Origin: WVXP01 sp964348095 | GTDB lineage: Bacteria; Desulfobacterota; BSN033; WVXP01 | Direction: 5' to 3' | Length of the DNA: 64,000 bases | NCBI GenBank assembly: GCA_964348095.1 | Contig: CAYGBK010000093.1 | Span: 3,339 to 67,338, forward strand | In this document: in pieces, positions 33,967 through 43,254 of the stretch | Position numbering within the stretch: position 1 is the first letter of the stretch | How the letters are laid out: each line of letters starts with the position of its first letter | Made by a program: the position numbers and the translations under genes | Notes under the pieces: generated by a model | What the model was told of the DNA's origin: nothing | What the model saw: the letters and a program-made list of their open reading frames with translations, nothing else | The model's database searches: none

Positions 33967-35736
33967 CTACCCCTTTCGCAATGACTTTCGCAGGTGAGCC
34001 GTCGCCCCATCATTTACTACCAGTCCTTTGGGTGTTTCCTCGATGACGACGCCATATTCATCGCGAGCTGCCTTCTTCGATACCAATTCGTCTTCAACAT
34101 CTTTGAGAACCAAGTCCGGGTCTCGGTGTAATGGTTCTCCATAACCTCCTCCGCCAGGCGAAGTGAGAATGATTTCATCCCCGTCGTGGATCGTCAAACT
34201 CGAGAACTTTGAAGGAGAAGCGGTGTGGTAGGCCTTCGTAAAGGGTTCGAACTTGTTTTTTCCCTTCTTCTTTATAGTCAAAGAGGCATTTCCTCCACCT
34301 CTTCCACCGAACAATCCAAAGGGCTTTACCTTTACTCTGTCGAAGAGCGTGCTCAATGTTATTTCAGGAGCTTTTACCGTAAACTTCCTTTGGCTTCCAA
34401 GGCCCCCCCGGAACGTGCCGGGTCCCCCAGAATCCTTTACGAGTGAGTATGAGTCGGCGATAAGTGGATATCGAGTTTCGAAAATCTCAACCGGTGTGTT
34501 TCTGCAGTTGCCGTTGGGGACGATAATGGTGTGGTTGCCGTCCTTCGTAGCACGAGCTCCCCAACCGCCGCCCTCCAAGTGATAATTCGCATAATACTGA
34601 TTCGTATCGGGATGGATGCCCCCAAATAAGAAATTGCAACAGGTACCGCCATCTGAAGCAGCCACCTTTTCAGGGATGGCTTTGGAAAAGGCCCCTATGA
34701 GTATTTCCCAAATTCGCGGGTGAGTTTCGGTGTTTCCTCCAACTTCCGGTGCAGGGTGGGTCACATTGACGACCGTCCCGGGCGGTGCAATAATTTTGAT
34801 TGGCCGGTAGGCGCCAATATTGTGGGGAATGTCAGGGTCGGTCACGTGAAACACGGCGTTGTAGGTGGCCGAGGCTGTGACACCATAGGTCGCATTGATT
34901 GGCCCCCTTGCCTGGGGATCTGACTTTGAGTAATCAACGATCAGCGTGTCTCCATCGATGATGATGTTGGCCCGGATATAGGTCGGCTTAGATAGCAGAC
35001 CGTCATCTTCCATGCAGTCTTCAAATGAGTACTCTCCGTCGGGCAAAGAAGCTATCTCTGCTCTCATTCTTTTTTCAGCCACATCCATCAATTCATTGTT
35101 GATCTCACAAAAGTCGTCGTATCCATATTCATCCAGCAAAGTGATCAAACGCCGCTCTGCAACATTCAACGAACCAATCATGGCGCTGAAATCACCCAGC
35201 GTATTTCTCGGCGTTCGGTGATTGCTCATGATCAGTTTCCAGAGATCCTCATCGTATACACCCTCCTTCACCGCTTTGACCGGTGGGATTCGAAGCCCTT
35301 CCTGATAGACTTCTGTGGCATCCCCTGCAAATCCGCCTGGATTCTTGCCCCCGATCTCAGCGAGGTGTCCAATATTGGCAGCGAACCCGGCCAGTGTGGT
35401 GTTATAGAAAATCGGCTTGATAAAACAGTGTTCAGGGATGTGACACCCCCCTCGATAGGGGTCATTGTGCAGGATGACGTCCCCCGGTTTGAGATTCTCA
35501 ACACCAATCTCTTTGATCGACCATTCCACAACATAGATGCTGGCTCCTAGCTGTGCTGGGCAAAACTCCGCCTGCGAGATCATCTCACCTTGAGCGTTGA
35601 ACAGGCAGCACGAAAAATCGAGCCCTTCGTTGAAAATCGGAGAATAGGCCGTTTTCATCATGGCTATTCCCATCTCTCTGCAGATATTGACCAGCCGATT
35701 GTTCACAACGCTGAGGGTTATTGCATCCCGTTCCAA
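33967..35736 (-). CDS. HyuB-family subunit, copy 1 (hydantoinase B/oxoprolinase/acetone carboxylase alpha superfamily)
   Basis: A 589-residue protein of the N-methylhydantoinase B family. Diagnostic segments are NNRLVNICREMGIAMMKTAYSP near the start, HNDPYRGGCHIPEH (about 90-105, metal/substrate site) and the late GGGGYGEPLHRDP. With HyuA it forms ATP-dependent enzymes that either hydrolyse cyclic amides (hydantoins, 5-oxoproline, lactams) or carboxylate ketones. It is roughly half identical by eye to the copy at 51142-52956. It lies 16 bases after HyuA and 3 bases before the mini zinc protein gene. Confidence 0.88.
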   Translation of the reverse strand: MERDAITLSVVNNRLVNICREMGIAMMKTAYSPIFNEGLDFSCCLFNAQGEMISQAEFCPAQLGASIYVVEWSIKEIGVENLKPGDVILHNDPYRGGCHIPEHCFIKPIFYNTTLAGFAANIGHLAEIGGKNPGGFAGDATEVYQEGLRIPPVKAVKEGVYDEDLWKLIMSNHRTPRNTLGDFSAMIGSLNVAERRLITLLDEYGYDDFCEINNELMDVAEKRMRAEIASLPDGEYSFEDCMEDDGLLSKPTYIRANIIIDGDTLIVDYSKSDPQARGPINATYGVTASATYNAVFHVTDPDIPHNIGAYRPIKIIAPPGTVVNVTHPAPEVGGNTETHPRIWEILIGAFSKAIPEKVAASDGGTCCNFLFGGIHPDTNQYYANYHLEGGGWGARATKDGNHTIIVPNGNCRNTPVEIFETRYPLIADSYSLVKDSGGPGTFRGGLGSQRKFTVKAPEITLSTLFDRVKVKPFGLFGGRGGGNASLTIKKKGKNKFEPFTKAYHTASPSKFSSLTIHDGDEIILTSPGGGGYGEPLHRDPDLVLKDVEDELVSKKAARDEYGVVIEETPKGLVVNDGATAHLRKSLRKG

Positions 35737-35752
35737 TTCACGTCCCCCTTTC

Positions 35753-37798
35753 CTACTTCAGATGGACCTTAAGAATCCCGAATTCGTCCATATCAACGTG
35801 ACATCCTGCATCGATGAAGGTAGTCGAATCTATCTCTTCAATCATGGCTGGCCCTTTTGCCGAAAATCCAGGGCCAAGGGTGTCACGCCGGTAGATCGGA
35901 ACCTCTACCTTTTTCTGAGAAGATAGATAAACAGGTCTCGATCCCTGAGGGTTTGCCATTCGATCGGCTGCAGCTGACTTGTACACGGGCTTCTCAGTGT
36001 GACCCGAGGCAGCGGCATTGAAGCTGATGATCTCTATGACCTCTCCCCTCAAATCGTATCCATAATTCTCTTTATGCTTGGCATGGAATCGGTCGTAGAC
36101 TCCGTCGAGGTAATCTGGTGAAATCTCCTGATCTGGGACATCGACCAGCAGTTCGTAATTCTGTCCGAGGTACCGCATGCTCATACTCAAGGCGATGGCA
36201 GGATTTCCGGAAAACCCTTGCTCCTTCAACTCACTTCTAGCCAATTCCTTCAATTCACTAAACCCTCTGTTAATCTCGTTTATGTCCAGGATGTCAGATC
36301 GGTAGGCTTTTGTCCATACTTTGTCCACTCGGAGATCGGCAAGGAGCAAACCGAGTGCTGAGAAGACACCAGGTTGGGGCGGTATGACAACGAGGGGTAT
36401 TTCTAGCTTCCGCGCGATGGAGCACGCGTGCAACGGACCTGCGCCGCCAAAAGCCATGAGGCTGAATCTTCTGGGATCAAGACCCCTTTGAATCGTCTTC
36501 AGCCGGATGGCATTGGCCATGTTCTCGTTGGCGATTTCCACCATGGCAAATGCGGTATCAACCTCATTCATACCCAGTTCTTCCCCCAACTCCCGAAGTG
36601 CCTTTTGAGCCAAGGGAACCTTAAGGGGCATCTCTCCGCCCAAGAAATAATCGGGGTTCAGCCTGCCGAGCACAAGATCTGCATCGGTGACGGCCGGGAA
36701 TTGTCCACCTCGACCATAACATGCAGGGCCTGGCTCTGCGCCTACGCTCTCCGGGCCCACGTGCAGCAACCCGCCTTTATCGACCCACCCAATTGAACCG
36801 CCACCTGCACCGATGGTCGAAATCTCTAAAGTGGGGACAATCACGGGGAGCCCCCACTCGATTTCATAATCGGTTGTCGTCAGCACCTGTCCTTTGTTGA
36901 TTAAGGCAACGTCGGCACTTGTTCCCCCCATGTCGACAGTGATGAGGTCCTCCAATGAAGCGAGGACGCCGTAATGCTTTCCTGCGGTGACACCACCCGC
37001 AGGACCTGATAGCAAGACGTTTACCGGATAATCGGGCACAGAGTCGGCATCCATGATACCGCCGTTCGACTTCATGACGGACCATTTCCGGGATAATCCC
37101 TGGCCGACAAGGCCCTCGTCCAAATTCTCTATGTACTCCTTTGCAAGGGGCTTCACATAGGCATCAGCAATCGTTGTGCTTGCTCGTTCGTATTCTCTCC
37201 AGATCGGTGCCACCTTGTACGATATGGAAAGGGGAAGGTCTGGGAGTTGCTTTGCCATTTCACGGGCCAGGAGTTCTTCGTGTTCAGGGTTGACGTATGA
37301 AAACAAAAAACAGATCGCCACGGCTTCTATCTTCTCGTTATTTACCTCTCTTTTGACCGTCCGAACAATTCTCTCGATTTCGCCTTTCCCTAAAGGAATG
37401 AGCGCCTCTCCTTTGTAATTGAGCCGTTCAGTCACTCCGATGGTATCCCTTCTCCGGACGAGAGGTACCGGTTTGCTCCATTGAAGATCGTAGTGGAACT
37501 TCCTGTTGATTCGTTGGATGTAAGGGATATCTTCAAAACCTTTGGTTATAAGGAGTATGACTTTGCCTCCCTTCCTCTGGATGAGGCAGTTCGTCAACAC
37601 GGTTGTCCCATGGATCAGTTGAGAGGTGGCTAATTGATTTCGGTCGATCTCCGAACTTCTCACCGTGTCTAGAATCCCGACTATTGGGTCTTTTGGGGTC
37701 GACGGTTTTTTTGCCGTGGTAATTCGGTTCGTGGCTTCATCTATTGCCACGAGATCGGTAAATGTTCCCCCCGTGTCGATCCCAATTCTCAGGCTCAT
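35753..37798 (-). CDS. HyuA-family ATP-dependent subunit, copy 1 (hydantoinase A/oxoprolinase/acetone carboxylase beta superfamily)
   Basis: A 681-residue protein with the ASKHA-type phosphate motif GIDTGGTFTDLV at the N-terminus, the second nucleotide-binding segment VDMGGTSADVALI (about residue 290) and GAGGGSIGWVD. It would phosphorylate a cyclic amide or ketone using ATP so that HyuB can hydrolyse or carboxylate it. The ATG at 37798 follows AAGGAG by 6 bases, so the five codons upstream are excluded. An aminotransferase lies immediately upstream in the same direction, which favours a lactam or similar compound yielding an amino acid, by context only. Confidence 0.9.
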   Translation of the reverse strand: MSLRIGIDTGGTFTDLVAIDEATNRITTAKKPSTPKDPIVGILDTVRSSEIDRNQLATSQLIHGTTVLTNCLIQRKGGKVILLITKGFEDIPYIQRINRKFHYDLQWSKPVPLVRRRDTIGVTERLNYKGEALIPLGKGEIERIVRTVKREVNNEKIEAVAICFLFSYVNPEHEELLAREMAKQLPDLPLSISYKVAPIWREYERASTTIADAYVKPLAKEYIENLDEGLVGQGLSRKWSVMKSNGGIMDADSVPDYPVNVLLSGPAGGVTAGKHYGVLASLEDLITVDMGGTSADVALINKGQVLTTTDYEIEWGLPVIVPTLEISTIGAGGGSIGWVDKGGLLHVGPESVGAEPGPACYGRGGQFPAVTDADLVLGRLNPDYFLGGEMPLKVPLAQKALRELGEELGMNEVDTAFAMVEIANENMANAIRLKTIQRGLDPRRFSLMAFGGAGPLHACSIARKLEIPLVVIPPQPGVFSALGLLLADLRVDKVWTKAYRSDILDINEINRGFSELKELARSELKEQGFSGNPAIALSMSMRYLGQNYELLVDVPDQEISPDYLDGVYDRFHAKHKENYGYDLRGEVIEIISFNAAASGHTEKPVYKSAAADRMANPQGSRPVYLSSQKKVEVPIYRRDTLGPGFSAKGPAMIEEIDSTTFIDAGCHVDMDEFGILKVHLK

Positions 37799-38082
37799 TT
37801 TAGTCTCCTTCATACCGATTGTATCCGAGTTTCTGCGACAACTATTAGGTCAGTCCCTTGTCGGATTGCAAAGCTCCGGATCCCGGTCTTTCAGTGCCAC
37901 GGATCATAAGGAGCTTAAGAAAAAGCTCTCGAAAGTGCCTGTCTCGTCACTCGCAACGGGAAAATCCACGTCACGATCACATCCGTAACATGAGTAAAGA
38001 CGGAATTAAACAGGCGTCCCGGGCGGCATCAGAGGCAGAACCAATTCTGCTTAGCCGGAAAGGCCAATAGAATTCTCTATTA

Positions 38083-39426
38083 CTAATCCAATACGACGTC
38101 ACATGATTCTTTGAAAATAGACATGGCCTGGCTTAGTTGTTCATCCGTCGTGACCAGGGGCATCAGTATTCGAATGACATTGCCAAAAATGCCGGCTCCC
38201 ATCACAAGCAATCCACGCTTGAAGCACTCTTTTATGATCAAGCCAGCCTCATGTTTGGCAGGTTCTTTCGTATCCAGGTCTTTTACGAATTCAATGCCTA
38301 TCATAGCCCCTAGAGCCCTTATGTCTCCAATTTCGGGGTGTTCCTCTTGGACCTCTCTTAGCTTTTCGACAGCACTCTGGCCTATTGCAACGGCTCGTTC
38401 AGCCAGGTTTTGATTCTCTATGTAGTCTATGGTGGCAAGACCAGCCGTACAGGCCACGGGATTACCACCATAGGTACCGCCAATGTGGGCGGGCTCAGGA
38501 CCATCCATAATCTCTGCCTTCCCCACGACTGCGCTGAGGGGGAGTCCAGACGCAAGGGATTTCGCCAAGACGATGAGATCGGGCTCGACGCCGTAGTTCT
38601 CGACGGCAAACATTTTTCCGGTTCGCGCAAATCCGCTTTGTATCTCGTCGGCCACGAATACGATTCCGTTTTCTTCGCAAATCTTTTTCAACCCTGGGAG
38701 GAATTCTGGAGGCGGGACGATGAACCCTCCCTCTCCCTGGACCGGTTCGATGATCATGGCTGCAACGTTTGCCGGATCTACCTCAGACACAAAGAACCGT
38801 TTGCATTGCTCCACACAGTACATCTCGCATTGTGGGTAGGTACAGTGATAGACACACCGATAGCAGTAGGCAGAGGGTATTTTATACACCTCCGGTGCGA
38901 AAGGCCCAAATCCGAATTTGTAGGGTTTGACCTTGCTGGTCAAGGTCATGGTCAGGAGCGTACGGCCGTGGAATCCCGCTTCAAAGGCGATGAGTCCCGG
39001 CTTCTTGGTATACGCCCGAGCGATCTTTGCGGCGTTTTCAACGGCTTCGGCACCGCTGTTAACAAACATGGCTTTTTTTTCAAAGCGTCCAGGGGTAATC
39101 TTCACCAGCTTCTCGGCAAGGGCGACATAAGGCTCATAGTGGGTTATGGGAAAACTCGTATGCAAGTACTTGTCAGTTTGGTTTTTGATAGCATCAACGA
39201 CCGGATCAGGACGATGCCCCGCATTTAAGACGCCGATGCCTGCGTAGAAATCGATATAGGTATTCCCATCCACATCTCTGACAACGGCGCCCTTCGCCTC
39301 ATCCACAAAAATGGGAAGGGTCGTCGGAATGCCTCTTGAGATATACCTGTTCTTCTTCTCTATCAGTTCTCTTGCTTTCTCTCCCTGCCCCATTCCAACT
39401 TCTGCCAGTTCCGTACCGTCTATCAT
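38083..39426 (-). CDS. Class III aminotransferase, 4-aminobutyrate aminotransferase-like
   Basis: A 447-residue PLP enzyme. PLP-site motifs are SGAEAVENAAKIAR, FHGRT, the Asp in VADEIQSGFARTG and the Schiff-base Lys in LAKSLASGLPLSAVV. Overall similarity is to GabT (omega-amino acid to semialdehyde). Between the cofactor motifs lies a Cys-rich stretch with spacing C-x2-C-x3-C-x4-C-x3-C-x3-C (nucleotides about 38806-38872). The first Cys pair resembles the C-x2-C that holds a [2Fe-2S] cluster in animal GABA aminotransferase. ATG 39426 has GGAGAGAG at good spacing. ATG 39450 is possible. A semialdehyde product could be passed to AOR or a dehydrogenase. Confidence 0.87.
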   Translation of the reverse strand: MIDGTELAEVGMGQGEKARELIEKKNRYISRGIPTTLPIFVDEAKGAVVRDVDGNTYIDFYAGIGVLNAGHRPDPVVDAIKNQTDKYLHTSFPITHYEPYVALAEKLVKITPGRFEKKAMFVNSGAEAVENAAKIARAYTKKPGLIAFEAGFHGRTLLTMTLTSKVKPYKFGFGPFAPEVYKIPSAYCYRCVYHCTYPQCEMYCVEQCKRFFVSEVDPANVAAMIIEPVQGEGGFIVPPPEFLPGLKKICEENGIVFVADEIQSGFARTGKMFAVENYGVEPDLIVLAKSLASGLPLSAVVGKAEIMDGPEPAHIGGTYGGNPVACTAGLATIDYIENQNLAERAVAIGQSAVEKLREVQEEHPEIGDIRALGAMIGIEFVKDLDTKEPAKHEAGLIIKECFKRGLLVMGAGIFGNVIRILMPLVTTDEQLSQAMSIFKESCDVVLD

Positions 39427-39515
39427 TTTCGCTCTCTCCGTAAAGGTCATCCTCGATCACGTCGAAAAGTAAGACCCTATGCCTCCTTTCCCGTTCTGCC
39501 GCCCCGGTCTCGCAA

Positions 39516-40289
39516 CTACAAGAAAGTCCCAACAGGGGCCAGTTCAACCCCCTCCTGTTCGAGGGCCTTGACCAATGCTCGAGCCAGTTCTATGGCTATT
39601 GGAGAATCGCTGTGAGCAGCTATGCTTTCAGCTTGAACCGTGATTTCTTTCCCCGAATGGGCGACAACTTTTCCTTCCCGTACCACTCTCATGGTCCTTT
39701 CAACTGCTGCCTCAACCGATCCTCCTATTTCCTTGATGTCAAAGGCGAAGACGATCTTCTCGTCGTCCTCGCAGCCCCGGTCGGCATAGAATTCGTTGAC
39801 CACCTTCAGCCCCGCCCTTGTCGCCAAATCATAGATGGCCGAGTTTTTCCACGAAAAGAGTATGAGTTTGTCATCGATCGCCTGTATGGTTTCGACGACC
39901 GCTTTGGATAAGGCCTCATCATGCCTCAGCATCAGGTATAGGGCGCCGTGGGGTTTCACATGCTGCATTTTCACTCCAAGAGCATCCGTGAAGCCCTTCA
40001 AGGCCCCGATCTGATAGATTGCATAGTCCTTCAGCTGCTCGGGGGTGATGTTCATAATCCGTCTACCAAAGCCGATCAGGTCGGGGAGACCAAAATGGGC
40101 CCCGATGGCGACCCCTTTTTCCTTGGCAACCTGGACAATTCCCCGCATTACATGCGGATCGCTTGCATGAAATCCACATGCGATATTTGCCGACGTGCAG
40201 TAGTCCAACAGCTCTTCGTCTCTTCCGAGCTTGTAGATTCCAAAGCTCTCCCCCATATCATAATTGAAGTCTATTTTCTTCCCCATCAT
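39516..40289 (-). CDS. pxpA: LamB/YcsF family protein, PxpA-like
   Basis: A 257-residue member of the family that supplies subunit A of bacterial 5-oxoprolinase. Typical segments are FNYDMGESFG at the N-terminus, ANIACGFHASDP, GAHFGLPDLIGFGRR and VKPHGALYLM. With PxpB and PxpC it would hydrolyse 5-oxoproline, or here possibly another lactam, with ATP. All three genes lie together (PxpB, PxpC, PxpA in transcription order), downstream of an ABC importer and upstream of the aminotransferase. The ATG is preceded by AAGGGGGACG. Confidence 0.88.
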   Translation of the reverse strand: MMGKKIDFNYDMGESFGIYKLGRDEELLDYCTSANIACGFHASDPHVMRGIVQVAKEKGVAIGAHFGLPDLIGFGRRIMNITPEQLKDYAIYQIGALKGFTDALGVKMQHVKPHGALYLMLRHDEALSKAVVETIQAIDDKLILFSWKNSAIYDLATRAGLKVVNEFYADRGCEDDEKIVFAFDIKEIGGSVEAAVERTMRVVREGKVVAHSGKEITVQAESIAAHSDSPIAIELARALVKALEQEGVELAPVGTFL

Positions 40290-40312
40290 CGTCCCCCTTC
40301 CAACCGAATAAT

Positions 40313-41302
40313 TCAGGTTTTGACAATATGCTCTTCTTTGATTTTCGCCAGATGGTCCCTGTAAATTGCCGCGGCCTCATCGAGCGTGACTTTCTTGAAA
40401 CGGATTGGATCGGCCGTTTTTGCCTGTCCAAGCCGATCGATGTCTGCCCGGATAACACAACCGATCTTAACAAAACCCCCTGCGCTAGGTCCATCGACCA
40501 GGAGGACGATGGGTTCGACTCCGCCCGGTAGTTGAATCCCGCCGAGGGGTATCCCATCATCGATGATATTATCTGGGTTGGGACCGCCAATGTCTGTGTG
40601 GGCTTTGTCCGCCCATTTTACTTCTGGTCCTCCCTGAAACCGGTACCCCATCCGGTTGGCCTTGGAAGAGACCTGCCATTGGGACTCAAAGAAATCTTGT
40701 ATCCCTTCAGGTGAGAGATAATCGTCTTGCGGACCGAGAACGACTCTGATTTCTTTTTCCCGTGTATCAGGGGGGATGGCATCGGGATGAAGTCTTCGGC
40801 CGACAATCTTCTCAAGGCTCTCCCGGGGCTCACCGACGGTCAGCTTGTCCCCCTTTCTGAGAGCTCTCCCCCGATACCCACCCATTCGTCCCATCACATA
40901 GGTCGATTTGCTTCCAAGGATGAGAGGGACATCAATACCACCAGCGATGCACAGGTACCCTCGGCACCCATTTTTGACGAATCCAAAAGAAAGGACGTCA
41001 CCAGACTTGACTCTGACGGCTTCCCAACGGGGGAGCTTGTCCCCATTGACCGTGGCCTCCAAATCGCCGCCCGTGAAGGCAATCACCGAATCCCGGAGGA
41101 TCTCGAAGGTGCCTCCCTGGGCCGTCATCTCAAGCCCTGCCTCTCCGGTTGGATTCTTCACGATAAGATTACCCGCTCGCAAAGCAAAGCTATCCATGGC
41201 GCCGGATGGAGGGATTCCGATATCGTGATACCCCTCCCGTCCCAGATCTTGTACTGAGGTCAAGAGTCCCGGTTCTATGACAGATAAAGCGTGTCCGCTC
41301 AT
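40313..41302 (-). CDS. pxpC: PxpC-like / KipA (AHS2) carboxyltransferase-fold protein
   Basis: A 329-residue member of the AHS2 family, labelled in databases as biotin-dependent carboxyltransferase but shown in 5-oxoprolinase to be a hydrolase subunit. Characteristic segments are IEPGLLTSVQDLGREGYHDIGIPPSGAMD split across the N-terminus, GGDLEATVNG, and VLGPQDDYLSPEG. It is complete and follows PxpB with 17 bases between. The start has AGGAAGGAGGCGGAG upstream. The biotin carrier at 48421 is the only biotin-type protein seen, and this family does not itself need biotin in the characterised enzyme. Confidence 0.88.
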   Translation of the reverse strand: MSGHALSVIEPGLLTSVQDLGREGYHDIGIPPSGAMDSFALRAGNLIVKNPTGEAGLEMTAQGGTFEILRDSVIAFTGGDLEATVNGDKLPRWEAVRVKSGDVLSFGFVKNGCRGYLCIAGGIDVPLILGSKSTYVMGRMGGYRGRALRKGDKLTVGEPRESLEKIVGRRLHPDAIPPDTREKEIRVVLGPQDDYLSPEGIQDFFESQWQVSSKANRMGYRFQGGPEVKWADKAHTDIGGPNPDNIIDDGIPLGGIQLPGGVEPIVLLVDGPSAGGFVKIGCVIRADIDRLGQAKTADPIRFKKVTLDEAAAIYRDHLAKIKEEHIVKT

Positions 41303-41319
41303 CTCCGCCTCCTTCTATC

Positions 41320-42120
41320 CTATGCTTTTCCGATAGTCGAGAGGTACTCTTTCAGTGAGAAGGTCCCCTCTTCGATCTGATAGGTATATAGGCCCTCGAA
41401 AACCGCCTGGCGGATATTGTCGAGCTCGTCGTCGTCGATCGGCCTGAATTTGATCCGGTCTCCCACCCGCAGCAATATGGGAGAATCTGAAAACTCCTCC
41501 AGCCTTTGATAGGGATCATATAACGGGGCCGGGCAGAAGGCAATTTTTTGGTAGCCGCCAGGACTGGGGACCGTATACATTGACGTGATATTCCCTCCAT
41601 GACCCAGTGTTCCGACGGGCGTATAGGTTCTCGGAATCTTATATTTGGGGGCATTTAGGATCTTTTCAGGAGGGTTCAAACTCATCAAGAACGGGTGACC
41701 CGGCGTAAACCCGACGATTCCGACCCAGTGAGGGGCACTGTAATGCCACTCCGCGGCCTCCTCCTCTCCGCTCAGCTTATTCACTTCGGCCACAAAGTTG
41801 AGATCAGGCCCCCACTTTCCACCGTAGCAACAGGGAAGGTGGATGAGCCGGGATGAGATTTCATCTATATCCGCCGTGCCTCGAACGATTTTTTTCAATC
41901 GGTCGATCATGTCCGTCATTGTGATTTTCTGGTTATCAAAATAGACCATCACCGCCCTGTACGTGATAATTGCCTCTACGATCTCGTCCAGTTGTGCCGC
42001 CTTGATCGCCCGGGTGATTGTCAGCGCTTTGAAACTCGTCTCGATGTTCATTGCATTGGCTATCTCGATGCTAATATAACGATCTCCAGCGACAAGGTAC
42101 CGAGGTTCCTCATAGAACAT
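41320..42120 (-). CDS. pxpB: PxpB-like / KipI (AHS1) protein
   Basis: A 266-residue AHS1 family protein, subunit B of 5-oxoprolinase-type enzymes. The conserved tail is visible: LPCCYGG, GFTPGHPFLMSLN, IPRTYTPVGTLGHGG and SPGGYQKI. It is somewhat longer than KipI of Bacillus. It starts after GAGGAGGACAGGA and lies 23 bases downstream of the second ABC ATPase gene, so import and hydrolysis genes share a transcript. Confidence 0.87.
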   Translation of the reverse strand: MFYEEPRYLVAGDRYISIEIANAMNIETSFKALTITRAIKAAQLDEIVEAIITYRAVMVYFDNQKITMTDMIDRLKKIVRGTADIDEISSRLIHLPCCYGGKWGPDLNFVAEVNKLSGEEEAAEWHYSAPHWVGIVGFTPGHPFLMSLNPPEKILNAPKYKIPRTYTPVGTLGHGGNITSMYTVPSPGGYQKIAFCPAPLYDPYQRLEEFSDSPILLRVGDRIKFRPIDDDELDNIRQAVFEGLYTYQIEEGTFSLKEYLSTIGKA

Positions 42121-42143
42121 TCCTGTCCTCCTCTACCACAAGA

Positions 42144-43244
42144 CTAGAAAATCGTCTTTTGAGAAACTTTCTCAAAGAGATGGATTCTGTCTTTTCGGAA
42201 TTGCAACCATTTTTTTTCTTTTATTTGAGGTTGGTTGTCGGCGGGAACTAGCGTGCGGATCGTCTCCTCTCCCAATTTGAAATCGACGATGGCTTTGGAT
42301 CCAAGGGGTTCACTGATGAATACTGTGGCCGCAATGTCTTGGTCAGTCTGTTTACCGTTGCTGATTTCGATGTATTCGGGTCTGATTCCCAGGATCACCT
42401 CATTCTCTTGAGGAGATGTAGACGACTTTTGCAGAGGCTCGGTAACATCCAGGTTAAAACGGTCATGCACAACAAAGACCTGCCCATTCTTCCGCTCCAG
42501 AGCGCATTCAAAGAAATTCATCGCCGGCTTGCCAATAGTCTTCGCCACATAAAAGTTAACTGGGTGATTGTAGAGTTCTTGAGGTGTCCCGATCTGTTGA
42601 ATTCTGCCCTCCATCAGGACACCGATACGATTTCCCAGGGACATTGCCTCTTCTTGATCATGGGTCACGAAAATCAAGGTCTTACCCATATCTCTCTGTA
42701 TTCTTTTCAACTCACTTCGCATGGCGATCCGCAGTCGGGCATCGAGTCCTCCGAGAGGCTCATCGAGCAGGAATGCTTGAGGGTTTTGGACAAGCACTCT
42801 CGCCAGAGCCACCCGTTGTTTTTCACCACCGCTGAATGTGTCCGGATTCCTATGGAGTATGTGCTCGATATTCAGCAGATTAGCGACATCGGTGACCCGT
42901 TTCTGTATATCCTCTTTGGGTACTTTTTTCACCTTGAGAGGAGATGCAATGTTGTCGCGCCCGCTCTTGTTTGGGTATAGGGCGAGCGTCTCAAAGAGCA
43001 TAGCGACCTGGCGCTGATTTGGATGGACCTCGTTAACCTCCCTTTGATCAATCAGAACACGCCCACTGTCCGGCTTTTCCAGACCGGCGATCAATCTCAA
43101 GGTTGTGGTTTTGCCGGAATTTGTTGGCCCGACAAAACAGAAAAACTCACCGTCTTTCACGTCAAAGCTAAGGTCATCCACATTGCAGTACTGCTGGGAC
43201 GGAGTAAAACGTTTTGAGACATTTTCCATCCGAACGGTCGCCAT
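42144..43244 (-). CDS. ABC importer ATPase, MalK/UgpC type, second NBD
   Basis: A 366-residue nucleotide-binding protein: Walker A GPTNSGKTTT, signature FSGGEKQR, Walker B AFLLDEPLGGLD, H-loop VTHDQEEAMS, and a C-terminal MalK-type regulatory (OB) domain. It has a canonical signature motif, unlike its partner encoded next to it. Three consecutive ATG codons follow AGGGAG, and the third (43244) is best spaced. The order binding protein - permease - permease - ATPase - ATPase is that of the GlpVPQST glycerol importer of rhizobia, but the substrate here is unknown. Confidence 0.88.
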   Translation of the reverse strand: MATVRMENVSKRFTPSQQYCNVDDLSFDVKDGEFFCFVGPTNSGKTTTLRLIAGLEKPDSGRVLIDQREVNEVHPNQRQVAMLFETLALYPNKSGRDNIASPLKVKKVPKEDIQKRVTDVANLLNIEHILHRNPDTFSGGEKQRVALARVLVQNPQAFLLDEPLGGLDARLRIAMRSELKRIQRDMGKTLIFVTHDQEEAMSLGNRIGVLMEGRIQQIGTPQELYNHPVNFYVAKTIGKPAMNFFECALERKNGQVFVVHDRFNLDVTEPLQKSSTSPQENEVILGIRPEYIEISNGKQTDQDIAATVFISEPLGSKAIVDFKLGEETIRTLVPADNQPQIKEKKWLQFRKDRIHLFEKVSQKTIF

Positions 43245-43254
43245 CATCATCTCC

